A stretch of 64,000 bases of DNA from Craspedostauros australis (taxonomy: Eukaryota > Bacillariophyta > Bacillariophyceae > Mastogloiales > Achnanthaceae). The notes beneath the pieces are model-generated. The model was not told where the DNA came from, ran no database searches, and saw nothing but the letters and a program-made list of their open reading frames with translations. Shown in pieces: positions 52,575 through 62,500 of this stretch; within the stretch, counting starts at the first letter, position 1; every line of letters begins with the position of its first letter. Position numbers and translations under genes: made by a program. The stretch covers positions 248,001-312,000 of the forward strand of contig JAMXDE010000011.1 in the NCBI GenBank assembly GCA_026770025.1, given 5' to 3'.

Positions 52575-54664
52575 ATGATGATCATGAAGACAGGAATTGG
52601 CGCGGCACTTGTGCTGATCAACGTGGCGCTGTCGCTGATCAATTCTTCGTCCGGCTTTCAACCAGCTACAGCTTCCTTGCGAAGCACTCTGATTCATGTG
52701 CGGCCGAGCCTTCCGCTTTCGATTCGCAATCCAAGATCGCATCTTTGTGCCAACAGCCCATCACTTCATTTTCAATCACCCGCACGCCGATGCGTGCTTC
52801 ACGCAACAGATGGCGCGATCGAACCTGGCGGGTATGATCGCGAAGACGGCCATGACAACGACGATGCTGGCTCAGAACAATCTCTCAAGAAGCAAAAGCG
52901 ACGATTGACGCGTGAATTCTTGACTATCGGCATTCCGGCCTTCGTGCAGCTAGCTGCGGAGCCCTTGGCGGCACTCGTGGATACGGCCTACCTTGGACGA
53001 TTGGGACCTGAAGTGTTGGGCGGTGCCGGTGTTGCCATCTCGGCGCAGTACGCGGTTTCCAAGCTCTACAATGACCCCTTGCTGCGCACGAGCATCTCGT
53101 TGGTGGCGAGTCAGGATGGCAAGGCGCGCGGCACGGAGCAAAGGGACGCCGAGGAGGACCGCAAGCAACTCTCCATCGCGGTGTCGTCGGCGCTGCTGCT
53201 GGCATTCTGCGTAGGTGCCATTCAGCTCGTCGTCTACACGATTCTTGCGTCCGGGATCATCAGAGGAATGGGACTCACCGCGTCCTCGCCGATGTGGCAT
53301 TCTGCGGTCTCTTACCTGCGAGTTCGAGCATTGGGAACGCCTGCCGCGACTCTGTGGCTTGTCACCAATGGCATCTTCCGTGGTCTGGGCGACACAAGCA
53401 CGCCGCTTGCGTACTCCCTCTTCTTCACCGCGTTGAATGCCACCTTGGATCCCATCTTCATCTTCACGCTTGGATTTGGAGCATCCGGAGCGGCCGCAGG
53501 AACGGCGTTGGCACAGTACATCGCGTTGCTCCCGCTGATGCTGGCATTGAACAAGAAGGTCAAGATCGACATCCTGGGTCAGCTCAAGGAGCTTGGTGCG
53601 TCGCTCAAGGCCTACCTGCAGGCTGGGAGCTTGGTGCTGTTCCGTACCATGGGCAAGGTTCTGGCCTATTCGGTGTGCGCGCGGCAAGCCGCTCTGCTCG
53701 GATCCGTCGGAGCTGCCGCCTACAATCTCACCTTCCAGCTCGGATTCGCAACGACGCAAATCTGCGAGGCAGTCGCCGTGGCTGTGCAAACACTCTTGGC
53801 GTAAGTGACAGAACGAGTAATGAAATGCAACGTTGCCGTGGGGTTATGGAGTTGTGGTGGTGGCAATACTGCAGTGAAGTGCGGCGCGGCGCATTGTGTG
53901 TCATGTCGTTGCCCTTACTTGCGTCACATACTACATGCATGACACTTGTGCCAATGGCTATCGGAGCCAATTGAATCAAAGTGGATCAAATCGCGTCACA
54001 TCACATTGCTACTCTTATCGAGTCAATTCGATTGAACATGATGAGTATCACCTTCCCACACGTCGCTCAACTCATGATTCTTCCGCTTCTGTTGTGCATA
54101 CTCGTATGATCGACTCCACTCTCTCTTGAACCATCTTCTCCACGCATGCCTTCATGGAACTTTGGGGATAGCCGAGAAATGGCAGACACTACGACGCACA
54201 AACCAAAAGTGAAGGCCAAGCTGGTGCAGCACCTCATCAACACATCCATTTGCATCGGTGGCGTGGTCGCGACCTTGCTTTCCGTCACGACGTATCTGCA
54301 ACGCGATTCCATCCTACGGGGCCTGACAAGCAACGTGGAAATCCGAGCGGCGGCGGCCTCCATCTTCCCGGTGGTGTTGCTCACGCAGGTCTGCAAGGGA
54401 CTTGCGTACCCGGTCAACGGCATCGTGATGGGAGGCTTGGATTGGCTCTTCACCATGCTGGCCATGTGGTCCGCCAACGTGGTGTGCATTGGTATGATCC
54501 GTGAATTCGTTCGTCAAGCTGGGGCAGCAACGTTGGGGCAGATCTGGTGGGCGCTGGCTGCTTTCATGGGCACGCAAGTTGTGACGGGCATGTTGCGCTT
54601 CCAAAGCAAGACGGGTGTCTGGAGAGTACTGCGCGGTGAAGATCGCAGTGCCACATCAAACTAA
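52575..54664 (+). CDS. plastid MATE-family transporter, two exons
   Basis: Exons 52575-53800 and 54172-54664 (donor GTAAGT, acceptor ATAG, phase 2) give 572 residues. The N-terminus is a signal peptide (IGAALVLINVALSLINSSSG) followed by F, the plastid import pattern. The MATE core shows FLTIGIPAFVQLAAEPLAAL, VDTAYLGRLGPEVLGGAGVA, and TNGIFRGLGDTSTPL as in plant plastid MATEs, with twelve predicted spans split between the exons. Exon 2 finishes with QVCKGLAYPVNGIVMGGLDW. MATE proteins export organic cations, acids or phenolics with H+ or Na+. The substrate is unknown. The second donor/acceptor pair was chosen because it keeps phase and continues the helix pattern. Confidence 0.85.
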
Positions 54665-54770
54665 AGCATGAATTGCCGCTGAATGCCCTACTATCTACTA
54701 TTATTGTAATACATGTTTCCAATGTCCTTTCAATGCACCCGCACAGCTCGTGCAAAGATTCTTGTAACGA

Positions 54771-56585
54771 TCATTCCGGGTCCGGATCCACGAATTCAAA
54801 ATCTGTCTTGCTGAAATCGATGCCCATGCGGTTTCTCCGCAAGAACGGTATGAACTTGCGCTGCATCGGCTTGCCGACGAATTTACAAAGGTTGCCCTCG
54901 ACGGTCTTCGTCTCTGGGTGGATGCCGTACAGTTTGAAGAATTCTTGCTTCTGCCGCACCTTGCCCAGACCGTATTCGTCTTCGTCTGTGGTGAAGTACT
55001 CATCCTCGGGGTCGCCCATACCGATGATGCCGTTGAGCCGCTTCATGCCGGCCAGTCCGCTGCCAGGATACAGACTTCCGTTCTCCCAAAACAGCTTGAC
55101 GCGTTGCCGCCGTGCCTTGTTCTCCTTGACCGCGTACATGTGGAATGCGACGGAGCGTTCTGCAGTGTAGTAGTCGTATCCGTAGGTGAAGCCTCGTAAA
55201 CCGATGCTGATCTCCTCTCCTTGGAACACCATCGGGAGGTACTGATCGTAGGGCACCTGAACGACGAAATGGCCGCGTGCGAATGAAAAGCCAGCCGCCC
55301 AGAAGGGATGCAAAGTCGGTTGGTTGTGAATACCTGGAATACCCTCCGGTTGCTGTCCGTGCCGCAGATGCCTCAGCTTGCCGTTCCCTTCGTAACCTGT
55401 CTTACACATGATCGGACGTCCGGGATGGTGGTTCTTGTGTGTGACGGGGTCGATGCTGCCGATGATGTCGGATAGGTAGGTTGTCATGACGGCCATCTCG
55501 TTGTTGGCAGACTTCCATTGGCCGATAAGATCGACGTCCCAGTCCTGTGTGAAGCGCACGTGCGAATCTACTTGCATCGCGAAATATTCTCCTCGGTACA
55601 TGCGATGGGCCAGGTGTCGCGCAAAGACGGGCCCCACAGACAGCTTCGCATCCACCTCGAAGACGTCAATCATCGGTTGGTACTTGCACAATGTCTGTGT
55701 CGAATCCTGCGAACATGGCAATCTCGGTTCCGTGCAGGAATCATCCTCCCCCGTCCGCTGATCGATGACGGCGACGCGAAGTCGTTCCGGATACTTCGCT
55801 CGTTCGAAGATATCTTCCAACGTCGCTCGGCATTCGTAATCGCGGTACGATGCGATGGAGACATAGACGGTCTCGAACTCCGTGCCGTCCTTGGATGGCA
55901 TCTGCGTGAAGCTTCCTATCTGCTCGGCTTCCCTTGCCTCCATGAGACGCGCGCCGTGCTCGCCAAGGAAGTGCCGCACGCCATTGGGACCGTACGCTGT
56001 GGGTCGCCAGAACTCGGGCACCGTCATCTTCGATGGCAGATCTGGGTTGGTCCTCTTGGAGGCCAGTAGCGCGCCAGGGTGATCGATCTCTTCCGTGTCG
56101 TCTCCCGCGTGAATGGGGAAGACATGCTGCAGCACATCCACGTCCGCGATGTCCTTGTAACTCTTGTATTGCTTGGGCAAACCGAACGTTGTATCCACCT
56201 TCGCGTGATGCGCTGGGCTCTTGATCCCGCCTGGCGGTGATACGTATTTGCCTGCACGCTGTTCCGCATTGGCCTGATACCGCTCAAAGAAGAGCTGATC
56301 GTTGCTGCCTTCCGCGGTGGGCATGCGTGACATTGCAGTGATGTTGAGGACCAGGTAGGTGGCAAATAGAAGCACCACGGCGTAGACGATGCGTCGATCC
56401 ACCCCGCTCGTCATGTGCTCCATGCGTCGCTTGGCATCCGAAGCACTCTTCAGCGAAGCAACGGCAGCTCTTCTGCCTGCGCTGTTCGCGTTGCCATCAT
56501 CGTGCGCGGCGTTGTTGGTGCTGCTGTTGTTGGTAGCACTCACGATCACGCTGCTTTCATCCATCGACGCATCGGCCCTCAACAT
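54771..56585 (-). CDS. GT60-family GlcNAc-transferase, type II membrane protein
   Basis: 604 residues, one exon. A short cytosolic tail and one membrane anchor (about residues 66-86, IVYAVVLLFATYLVLNITAM) are followed by a stem and a catalytic domain. The domain has VYVSIASYRDYECRATLEDI, LSVGPVFARHLAHRMYRGE and the DSH metal-binding segment (AMQVDSHVRFTQDWD). These match the GlcNAc-transferase family containing Dictyostelium Gnt1, which adds GlcNAc to hydroxyproline of Skp1, and secretory-pathway members adding GlcNAc to Thr/Ser. The membrane anchor favours a Golgi location here. The presence of a prolyl hydroxylase elsewhere in the window is suggestive but not evidence of a shared pathway. 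Acceptor protein unknown. Confidence 0.85.
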   Translation of the reverse strand: MLRADASMDESSVIVSATNNSSTNNAAHDDGNANSAGRRAAVASLKSASDAKRRMEHMTSGVDRRIVYAVVLLFATYLVLNITAMSRMPTAEGSNDQLFFERYQANAEQRAGKYVSPPGGIKSPAHHAKVDTTFGLPKQYKSYKDIADVDVLQHVFPIHAGDDTEEIDHPGALLASKRTNPDLPSKMTVPEFWRPTAYGPNGVRHFLGEHGARLMEAREAEQIGSFTQMPSKDGTEFETVYVSIASYRDYECRATLEDIFERAKYPERLRVAVIDQRTGEDDSCTEPRLPCSQDSTQTLCKYQPMIDVFEVDAKLSVGPVFARHLAHRMYRGEYFAMQVDSHVRFTQDWDVDLIGQWKSANNEMAVMTTYLSDIIGSIDPVTHKNHHPGRPIMCKTGYEGNGKLRHLRHGQQPEGIPGIHNQPTLHPFWAAGFSFARGHFVVQVPYDQYLPMVFQGEEISIGLRGFTYGYDYYTAERSVAFHMYAVKENKARRQRVKLFWENGSLYPGSGLAGMKRLNGIIGMGDPEDEYFTTDEDEYGLGKVRQKQEFFKLYGIHPETKTVEGNLCKFVGKPMQRKFIPFLRRNRMGIDFSKTDFEFVDPDPE

Positions 56586-57070
56586 GGTGGTGGGATGTTG
56601 TCGACTATGGTGGTCTATGTACTATGATAATACACAATAGTATTGTTCAATGCTTTACTCAAGTGATACAATGTCGTGTGTGCGAGTATGTACGATCTAT
56701 GAGATGGGATGACAATCTTGTGGCGTCGTTCTGCATTCTACCTACTCTGTGATGCGACTGTGGTGCCAATGCTTCTGGAGGTGCGGGTTGACCGCGAAGG
56801 TGGCTGTGGTTGTTGTTGTTGTGGTCATTGGTGTGGTTGGAGTTCGTGTTTCCAATCGTGGGAAAGCGTCGCGATTGGTCTGCATTCAAACCGAATACTA
56901 CCATCTACGAGAACCCACGCGACTCCACTCTTGCCACCAAAACGCATCACCACTCACAAAGGGCGGCCGCAGCATGGTACCATCCGCAGGAAAGGACCAA
57001 ACATGGATGGTCCGTTATGATGTTGTTCATCCTTGTTTACTTCTTTGTTACTTCTTTGTTACTGCTTTGT
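56586..57070. other. gap between GT60 and NAA10 genes
   Basis: 485 bp, with GTTGTT-type repeats near 56808-56822. It holds the GT60 promoter and the NAA10 3' UTR. No gene seen. Confidence 0.5.
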
Positions 57071-58087
57071 TCATTGTTTCTCCGCGGTCTCTTCAGATGA
57101 TTCGCCTTCGTCCTTCGCGGCTTCCTGTCCCTCGGGTTGCTTGAAGTAGCATCTCATGTCGTAGGCATCCTCTCCGTCCGCATAGTAGCCCTTCTCGATG
57201 TCGTTGACGACGTACTTCAGCGTGATGTTGTACAGATGATAGGCAGCCTCGTTGGATTTTCGGACATGCAAGCTCACGTATTCGGCGTCAAAAATGTTCG
57301 CCATCTCTTGCTGCGATCGTCTCATCAGCGCGGTGGCTGTGTCGGGGGATATGTTGGGAATGATTGGGAGGCGACAGTGAACAAGAGGAATGTTTGTGGT
57401 TGTGGTGGTCGTAAGTATTGTATGTGAGGTTGGGACTGAGATTGGAATGCTGGAGTGTCCGGATGAAGTGAACCAACAGCCGAGAGCAGACGCAGATACA
57501 AATTGATGAACATTGCTGTTGCACTTACCGATGCCACGTTTCCGATGCGTTCTCAGGACTGACAGAGATGTGATGTGACCTGCAATTGGGAGTACGAGTT
57601 TGCACGAATGCATAGTTGCACAGATGGATGAAGTGAAGTGAGATTGTGGTAAGCAAGCGAACAAATAGAGAATGAAGAACCAGAAAGATGACGATAGGTG
57701 TGAGTGTGAGAGTGAGAAAAGTGAAGTGAAATAGGGACATCATGGTGCAATCATCGCCATTGACACCAGTGGTGGGAAGAGCAGGACATGGCGCATACTG
57801 CTGCGCATACTGCTGTGCATCCTGTGTCTGGTATGTCAATATGCAGCAGTTGGACGACAGGACGAGAGCGACGCACCGTGCTTTGGCTTTCGGCTGTCCT
57901 CCTCCATCTTGGCCAGGACGTAACCAACGATCTTGCCGTCAAAGTCCTCCGCCACCCAGAGGAGCTGCGGCCAGCTGAGGAGATGGTAGAAGTAGTACTT
58001 CATCTGGTAATTCTCCGGCAAGCACCAGAGGTTGGTGGTCTGCATTTGGAGCAGGTCCTGGACCGTGGCTTGTCGGATGCACACCAT
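57071..58087 (-). CDS. NAA10: N-alpha-acetyltransferase 10 (NatA catalytic subunit), three exons
   Basis: Exons on the minus strand are 58087-57877, 57579-57529 and 57336-57071, giving 175 residues. Donors are GTGCGT and GTAAGT; acceptors are TTGCAG and ACACAG; phase 1 at both junctions. The protein starts [20 protein letters not shown], carries [20 protein letters not shown], the acetyl-CoA loop split across exons ([17 protein letters not shown]), then [16 protein letters not shown] and [13 protein letters not shown]. These are near-invariant in NAA10/ARD1. With NAA15 it acetylates nascent Ser, Ala, Thr and Gly N-termini at the ribosome. The C-terminus ends in a short acidic tail. The 51-bp middle exon is unusually small but fills a gap that the family requires. 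Confidence 0.93.
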
Positions 58088-59210
58088 GATGGACAGCAGA
58101 GTAGACTTGAGGAGAGAAGTTGTCTTGCGCTTCAGTCGTTGCTTGTGTTGCTTGTTTTCCTTGGCCGTGGAACAGCTACAGCTGGATCAACGAGGATACT
58201 TTCAATTTGTCGTTTGCTCGGCGATCTGATGCCGACGCGACGAACGGTGATCGATGTTCGTGCTCCTCCGAAATTGCGCCATGGTCGGTCCGTCCTCGCG
58301 GTCTTCCTCGTTGTTGTTGTTGGCGTTGTCGCCAGTGAGTGGAAGCCACGGAGCGTGCTTGATTTCTTGATGAATGAGTAGACTGATGGTTGGACAGACG
58401 TGGGCGAAAAGGCGAACACGGTCTGTTTGTTCGAACGGGTCGTTGATTGCGTCACGTTTCTCCGAAACGAAAGTACTCGCAAAGCTTCAAAAGGAAAGCG
58501 TTCGTGTTTTACACGATGTTCTGCAACAACAACTGCCGCACCCTCTGACGCGACGTTTTCTGCGCTCGGAGAATTCCACCAATGGGATTGGGTCTCGGGA
58601 CTGCCCCCAAAGCCAATCATTGTCCAGAAACGACAGGTGCTGTTTCCGTGGTGGCTGTTTGTGCCGCGATCTTTGGAACAACGTGTACCTCCTCGTACCT
58701 CGTACTGGTACACGATGAAGCAAGAAGAACAGGAGGAAAGAAATGCCAGCAGATGGCGTCAACATCAGTGCTACCAACAACCAGTGCCCTCTCCCCGCCA
58801 TGAAATACGGTGAAGGAATCTGGCCAGGAGCGACAGAAAACAATTGCGAGAGAGGGGTAGAGAACAACGACGACGATCCAAACGTCCACCACTCCCATCA
58901 TCTGCAAATACAACCGAAAGAGCCAACGACGGGTTTCGCACAGACCTTCCACAGACAACAACCAACTCCCCCAGTCCTGAACCACGAGAAGCGCGATAAA
59001 TTCCATCATCCACATCAGTGCTTGATCACAACACCCTCGAGACATCACTGTGTGCGCAAACAGATTCCTCTGGTTCCCCCCCCCCATCCTCACACAATCA
59101 CAACTCGCCCAACGCCGACATCAACGAACTTCACGATCAATTGACCCATCAGTCGATTCACTGATCTGCCTGGAGACACCCAAAGACAACCAACAAAGCG
59201 ATCATCCAAC
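58088..59210. other. divergent gap
   Basis: 1.1 kb between NAA10 (-) and sulfite reductase (+), holding both promoters. A C homopolymer (about 59077-59086) lies near the sulfite-reductase start. No supported gene. Confidence 0.45.
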
Positions 59211-62174
59211 ATGAAGACCTTCCCATTGGCACTTGCCGCCGTGATCGGCTCCGCATCGGCATTCACTGCCCCACGCACTCTCCCATCCACCAGCAACGGC
59301 TCTGCCTTGTCCATGGTGTTGGAAAAGCCAAGGACCGAGAAGAAGATCTCCAAGCTCGAGAACTTGAAGATCATTTCCAGGAACCTGCGCGACCCGCTCA
59401 ACGAGGTACGATTACCATGATCATGGTCATTTTCAACGTCATTGCGACAACCGATGATGACACCACATTGCCCTTCATCAACCCCCATCCACCTTCATAC
59501 GAGGACGCCACCAATTCCTTCATTTCCGCATCACGTTCACAAATGAACAGAAAGGAACAAAGTGAAGGATAGCGTGAAGCACATCGTGAAGGGGGATGGG
59601 AGTGAAGTGCATCGACTTTGCCATCCCACACACAATCGTGCATGTGTGAGGAACGCGAATCAGAGCTGTCTCCCTTGAATTGTTGAATGAAAAAAAGACG
59701 CCAGAGCAATGAACACATCCACGAGCACATCAATGAGGACACCAATGCGAATGATAGTGCCCCATCAACCGAACACGCAGCCATTCGATCAATCAATCAA
59801 TCAATCGGTGGAAAACAACAAGAACGAGAAGGTTACGTCATGAGCTCTACTACCGACTGCATCCAGTGAAGTCTCCTTCCCTCGAATGCTCCCAGCCAGT
59901 CCAATGATTTGAGATCCTCTTGTCGCGTCTCCCAGAAGCCTTCGTCTTCATTGGGTGCGATTCGGACTTCAATTTGGCAAGCCAAGAGCATGAGGCAGGG
60001 AGATGAACACGCAATGAGCTCATGGCAGTAAGCAATCGACTTCGTTTCCATTCCATCGACAACGATGATGATGATGTTCATGACGTCCATGAGGTCCATG
60101 ATCGTCAGGATTGATACAACCGACGCACATCATCTGCATATCTCTGATGGTGTGTGCGTTTGTGTGCGTGCGAGGAGACAATGCCAGGCTTTGGCTTGCG
60201 TCATTGTCATCATCCTTGACGATGCAATGCGTCGGTTGTCAATCATGGGTGCCAATCGTGGGGGCACATATTGATGGCAGCATACTCATTCACTCTCGTT
60301 GCCTGCATCAACTTCATCAAACCTCTATTCGACGTGGGCATGCATGCATGCCATACTGATATTCTGCGAACTCATTATCGCCTGTGTTGCCGCCAATCTC
60401 ATTGCTGACGACCATCATTCCTCCATCATTTTTCAACCTCATACTTCCATCCTTCACGACATCCACAACATCCACAACATCCACCACACTTTAGCAACTT
60501 ACCACTGACAAGATCGGCATTTCCAAGGATGCGTACCAAATCCTCAAGTACCACGGTTCCTACCAGCAGTCCAACAGAGAGATCAGGGGGAAGAAGGATT
60601 TCCAGTTCATGCTGCGGTTGAAGCAACCGGCCGGAGAGATGCCGCCGGACCTCTTCCGTCTGCTCGATGATCTTTCCAAAGAGCACGGACAGGGTGACCT
60701 CCGCGCCACCACGCGCCAATGCTTCCAGATGCACGGCATCCTCAAGGGAAGCTTGAAGACCGTCATCGGGTCCATCATGGACATCGGCTCCTCCACCGTC
60801 GGTGCCTGCGGTGATGTCAGCCGCAATGTCATGACCACGCCCGCGCCATTCGCCTCCTCCGACTACGCATACACGCGCGAGTACAGCAAGGTCTTCGCGC
60901 AGCTCTTCCGTCCCATGACACCAGCATTCTCCGAGATCTGGCTCGACGGTGAGAAGGCCGCAAGCATCGAGACATGGCACAAGGAGGTCGACCACCACAA
61001 CATTGACGAGACCATGAAGTATGACAACGGCAGAGGAATCATCCTCGACCACCCCATCGAGCCAATTTACGGAGACAGATACCTGCCACGAAAGTTCAAG
61101 ATCGGCGTCACCGTGCCAGGCGACAACTCCATCGACATCTACACGAATGACATCGGCTGCGTCGTCATCACCAACGAGGCAGGCGAGCTGGAGGGTTTCA
61201 ACGTCATGGTCGGCGGCGGCATGGGCCGCACCCACAACAAGGAGAACACCTTCGCCCGCGCGGCCGATCACTTGGGTTTCGTCCCCAAGGAGGACATCAT
61301 GGAGGTCATGAAGAGCATCGTCGCCGCCCAGCGCGATCACGGCAACCGCGACGTCCGTGCCAACGCCCGCATGAAGTACCTCGTCCACACCCTCGGCGTT
61401 GACAACTTCCGCACGCTCGTCGAGAGTTACTTCGGCAAGAAGATCCAGCCATGGCGTCCAATTCAGGAATGGAAATACAGCGACTGGATGGGCTGGTGGG
61501 AGCAGGGAGACGGCAAGCTCTTCTACGGACTCCACGTCGAGAGCGGCCGTGTCAAGGACGAAGGCAGCTTCCGTCTCAAGAGCGCCCTCCGCGTCCTCGT
61601 TGACAAGTACAACATCTCCATGATCCTCAGCCCCACCCAGTCCCTCATCTTCCGCGACATCGACCCCAAGGACAAGGAGGACATCGAGGCCATCCTCGCC
61701 GAGCATGGCATCCAGCCCATCGAGAATGTCGATCCGTTGAACCGTCTCGCCATGGCATGCCCAGCACTCCCACTCTGCGGTCTGGCCCAGACAGAGGCCG
61801 AACGTGTCCTGCCCAACTACCTCCAGCGCATCCGCAACGTCATGGACAAGACCGGAATCAGCGACGAGGAGATCATGATCCGCATGACCGGCTGCCCCAA
61901 CGGCTGCGCTCGTCCGTACATGGCCGAGATCGCTCTCGTCGGTGACGGACCAAAGAATTACCAGGTGTGGCTCGGCGGAAGTCCAGTCCTGACGCGAACC
62001 GCGTACCCATACTTGGCCAAGATGAAGGCCGATGACCTGGAGGCCACCCTGGAGCCAGTGTTCGTCATGTACGCCAAGGAGCGACATGAATTCGAAGCAT
62101 TCGGTGACTTTTGCAACCGTGCCGGCCTCGAGGCCATCCAGAAGTTCTCCGAATCGTACGCCGTCGCTGCATAG
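59211..62174 (+). CDS. SIR: plastid ferredoxin-sulfite reductase, two exons
   Basis: Exons 59211-59405 and 60495-62174 (donor GTACGA, acceptor TTTAG, phase 0) give 624 residues. The presequence MKTFPLALAAVIGSASAF followed by TAPRT is a textbook diatom plastid signal (ASAF). The enzyme has two reductase repeats; siroheme/4Fe-4S cysteines appear as CPALPLC (about residue 486) and CPNGC (about 530), with TGCPNGCARPYMAEIALVGD. The substrate-binding half has FQFMLRLKQPAGEMPPDLFR and GDLRATTRQCFQMHG. The six-electron reduction of sulfite to sulfide in the plastid feeds cysteine synthesis. The CPALPLC pattern separates it from nitrite reductase. The 1089-bp intron is long for a diatom. Confidence 0.93.
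59406..60494 (+). other. long first intron of sulfite reductase
   Basis: 1089 bp with an ATCA tandem run (about 59789-59812) and several GATGAT and CATCCACAA repeats near its 3' end. No internal gene is supported. Confidence 0.6.
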
Positions 62175-62500
62175 AGCACGTCGGTTGCATTTCGCACAGC
62201 AATGCATGATCTCTCCATACGACTGCACAGCATCGGAATGCAACAACAAGGCATGATGTGCCAACAAGTGAGACACTGTGGAGATGATTCTGCCGGAACT
62301 AGCCACATGGATTTCGATTGCTTTAGAACCATTTTCATTTTATACAACCATGCGTCCTATGTATAATACAATGCATGGGTATGTACCCTACTCTATTGAT
62401 ATGAAACGGAATGTCGGAACCCACAACAGCGCAGAAGGCCCATCATTGCTGGTCGCGACCTTGCGCGCGGATAGCAATTGCAGGATCTTGCAGCCTCGCC
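62175..62500. other. convergent gap
   Basis: 326 bp between sulfite reductase and the broken sulfotransferase gene. Nothing else seen. Confidence 0.5.

Noticed and set aside
59077..59086. C homopolymer before sulfite reductase as a regulatory site
   Set aside because: A single homopolymer has no known meaning here and may vary by sequencing error.
60426..62306. 626-codon open frame opposite sulfite reductase
   Set aside because: Antisense shadow; the sense strand carries the full enzyme.
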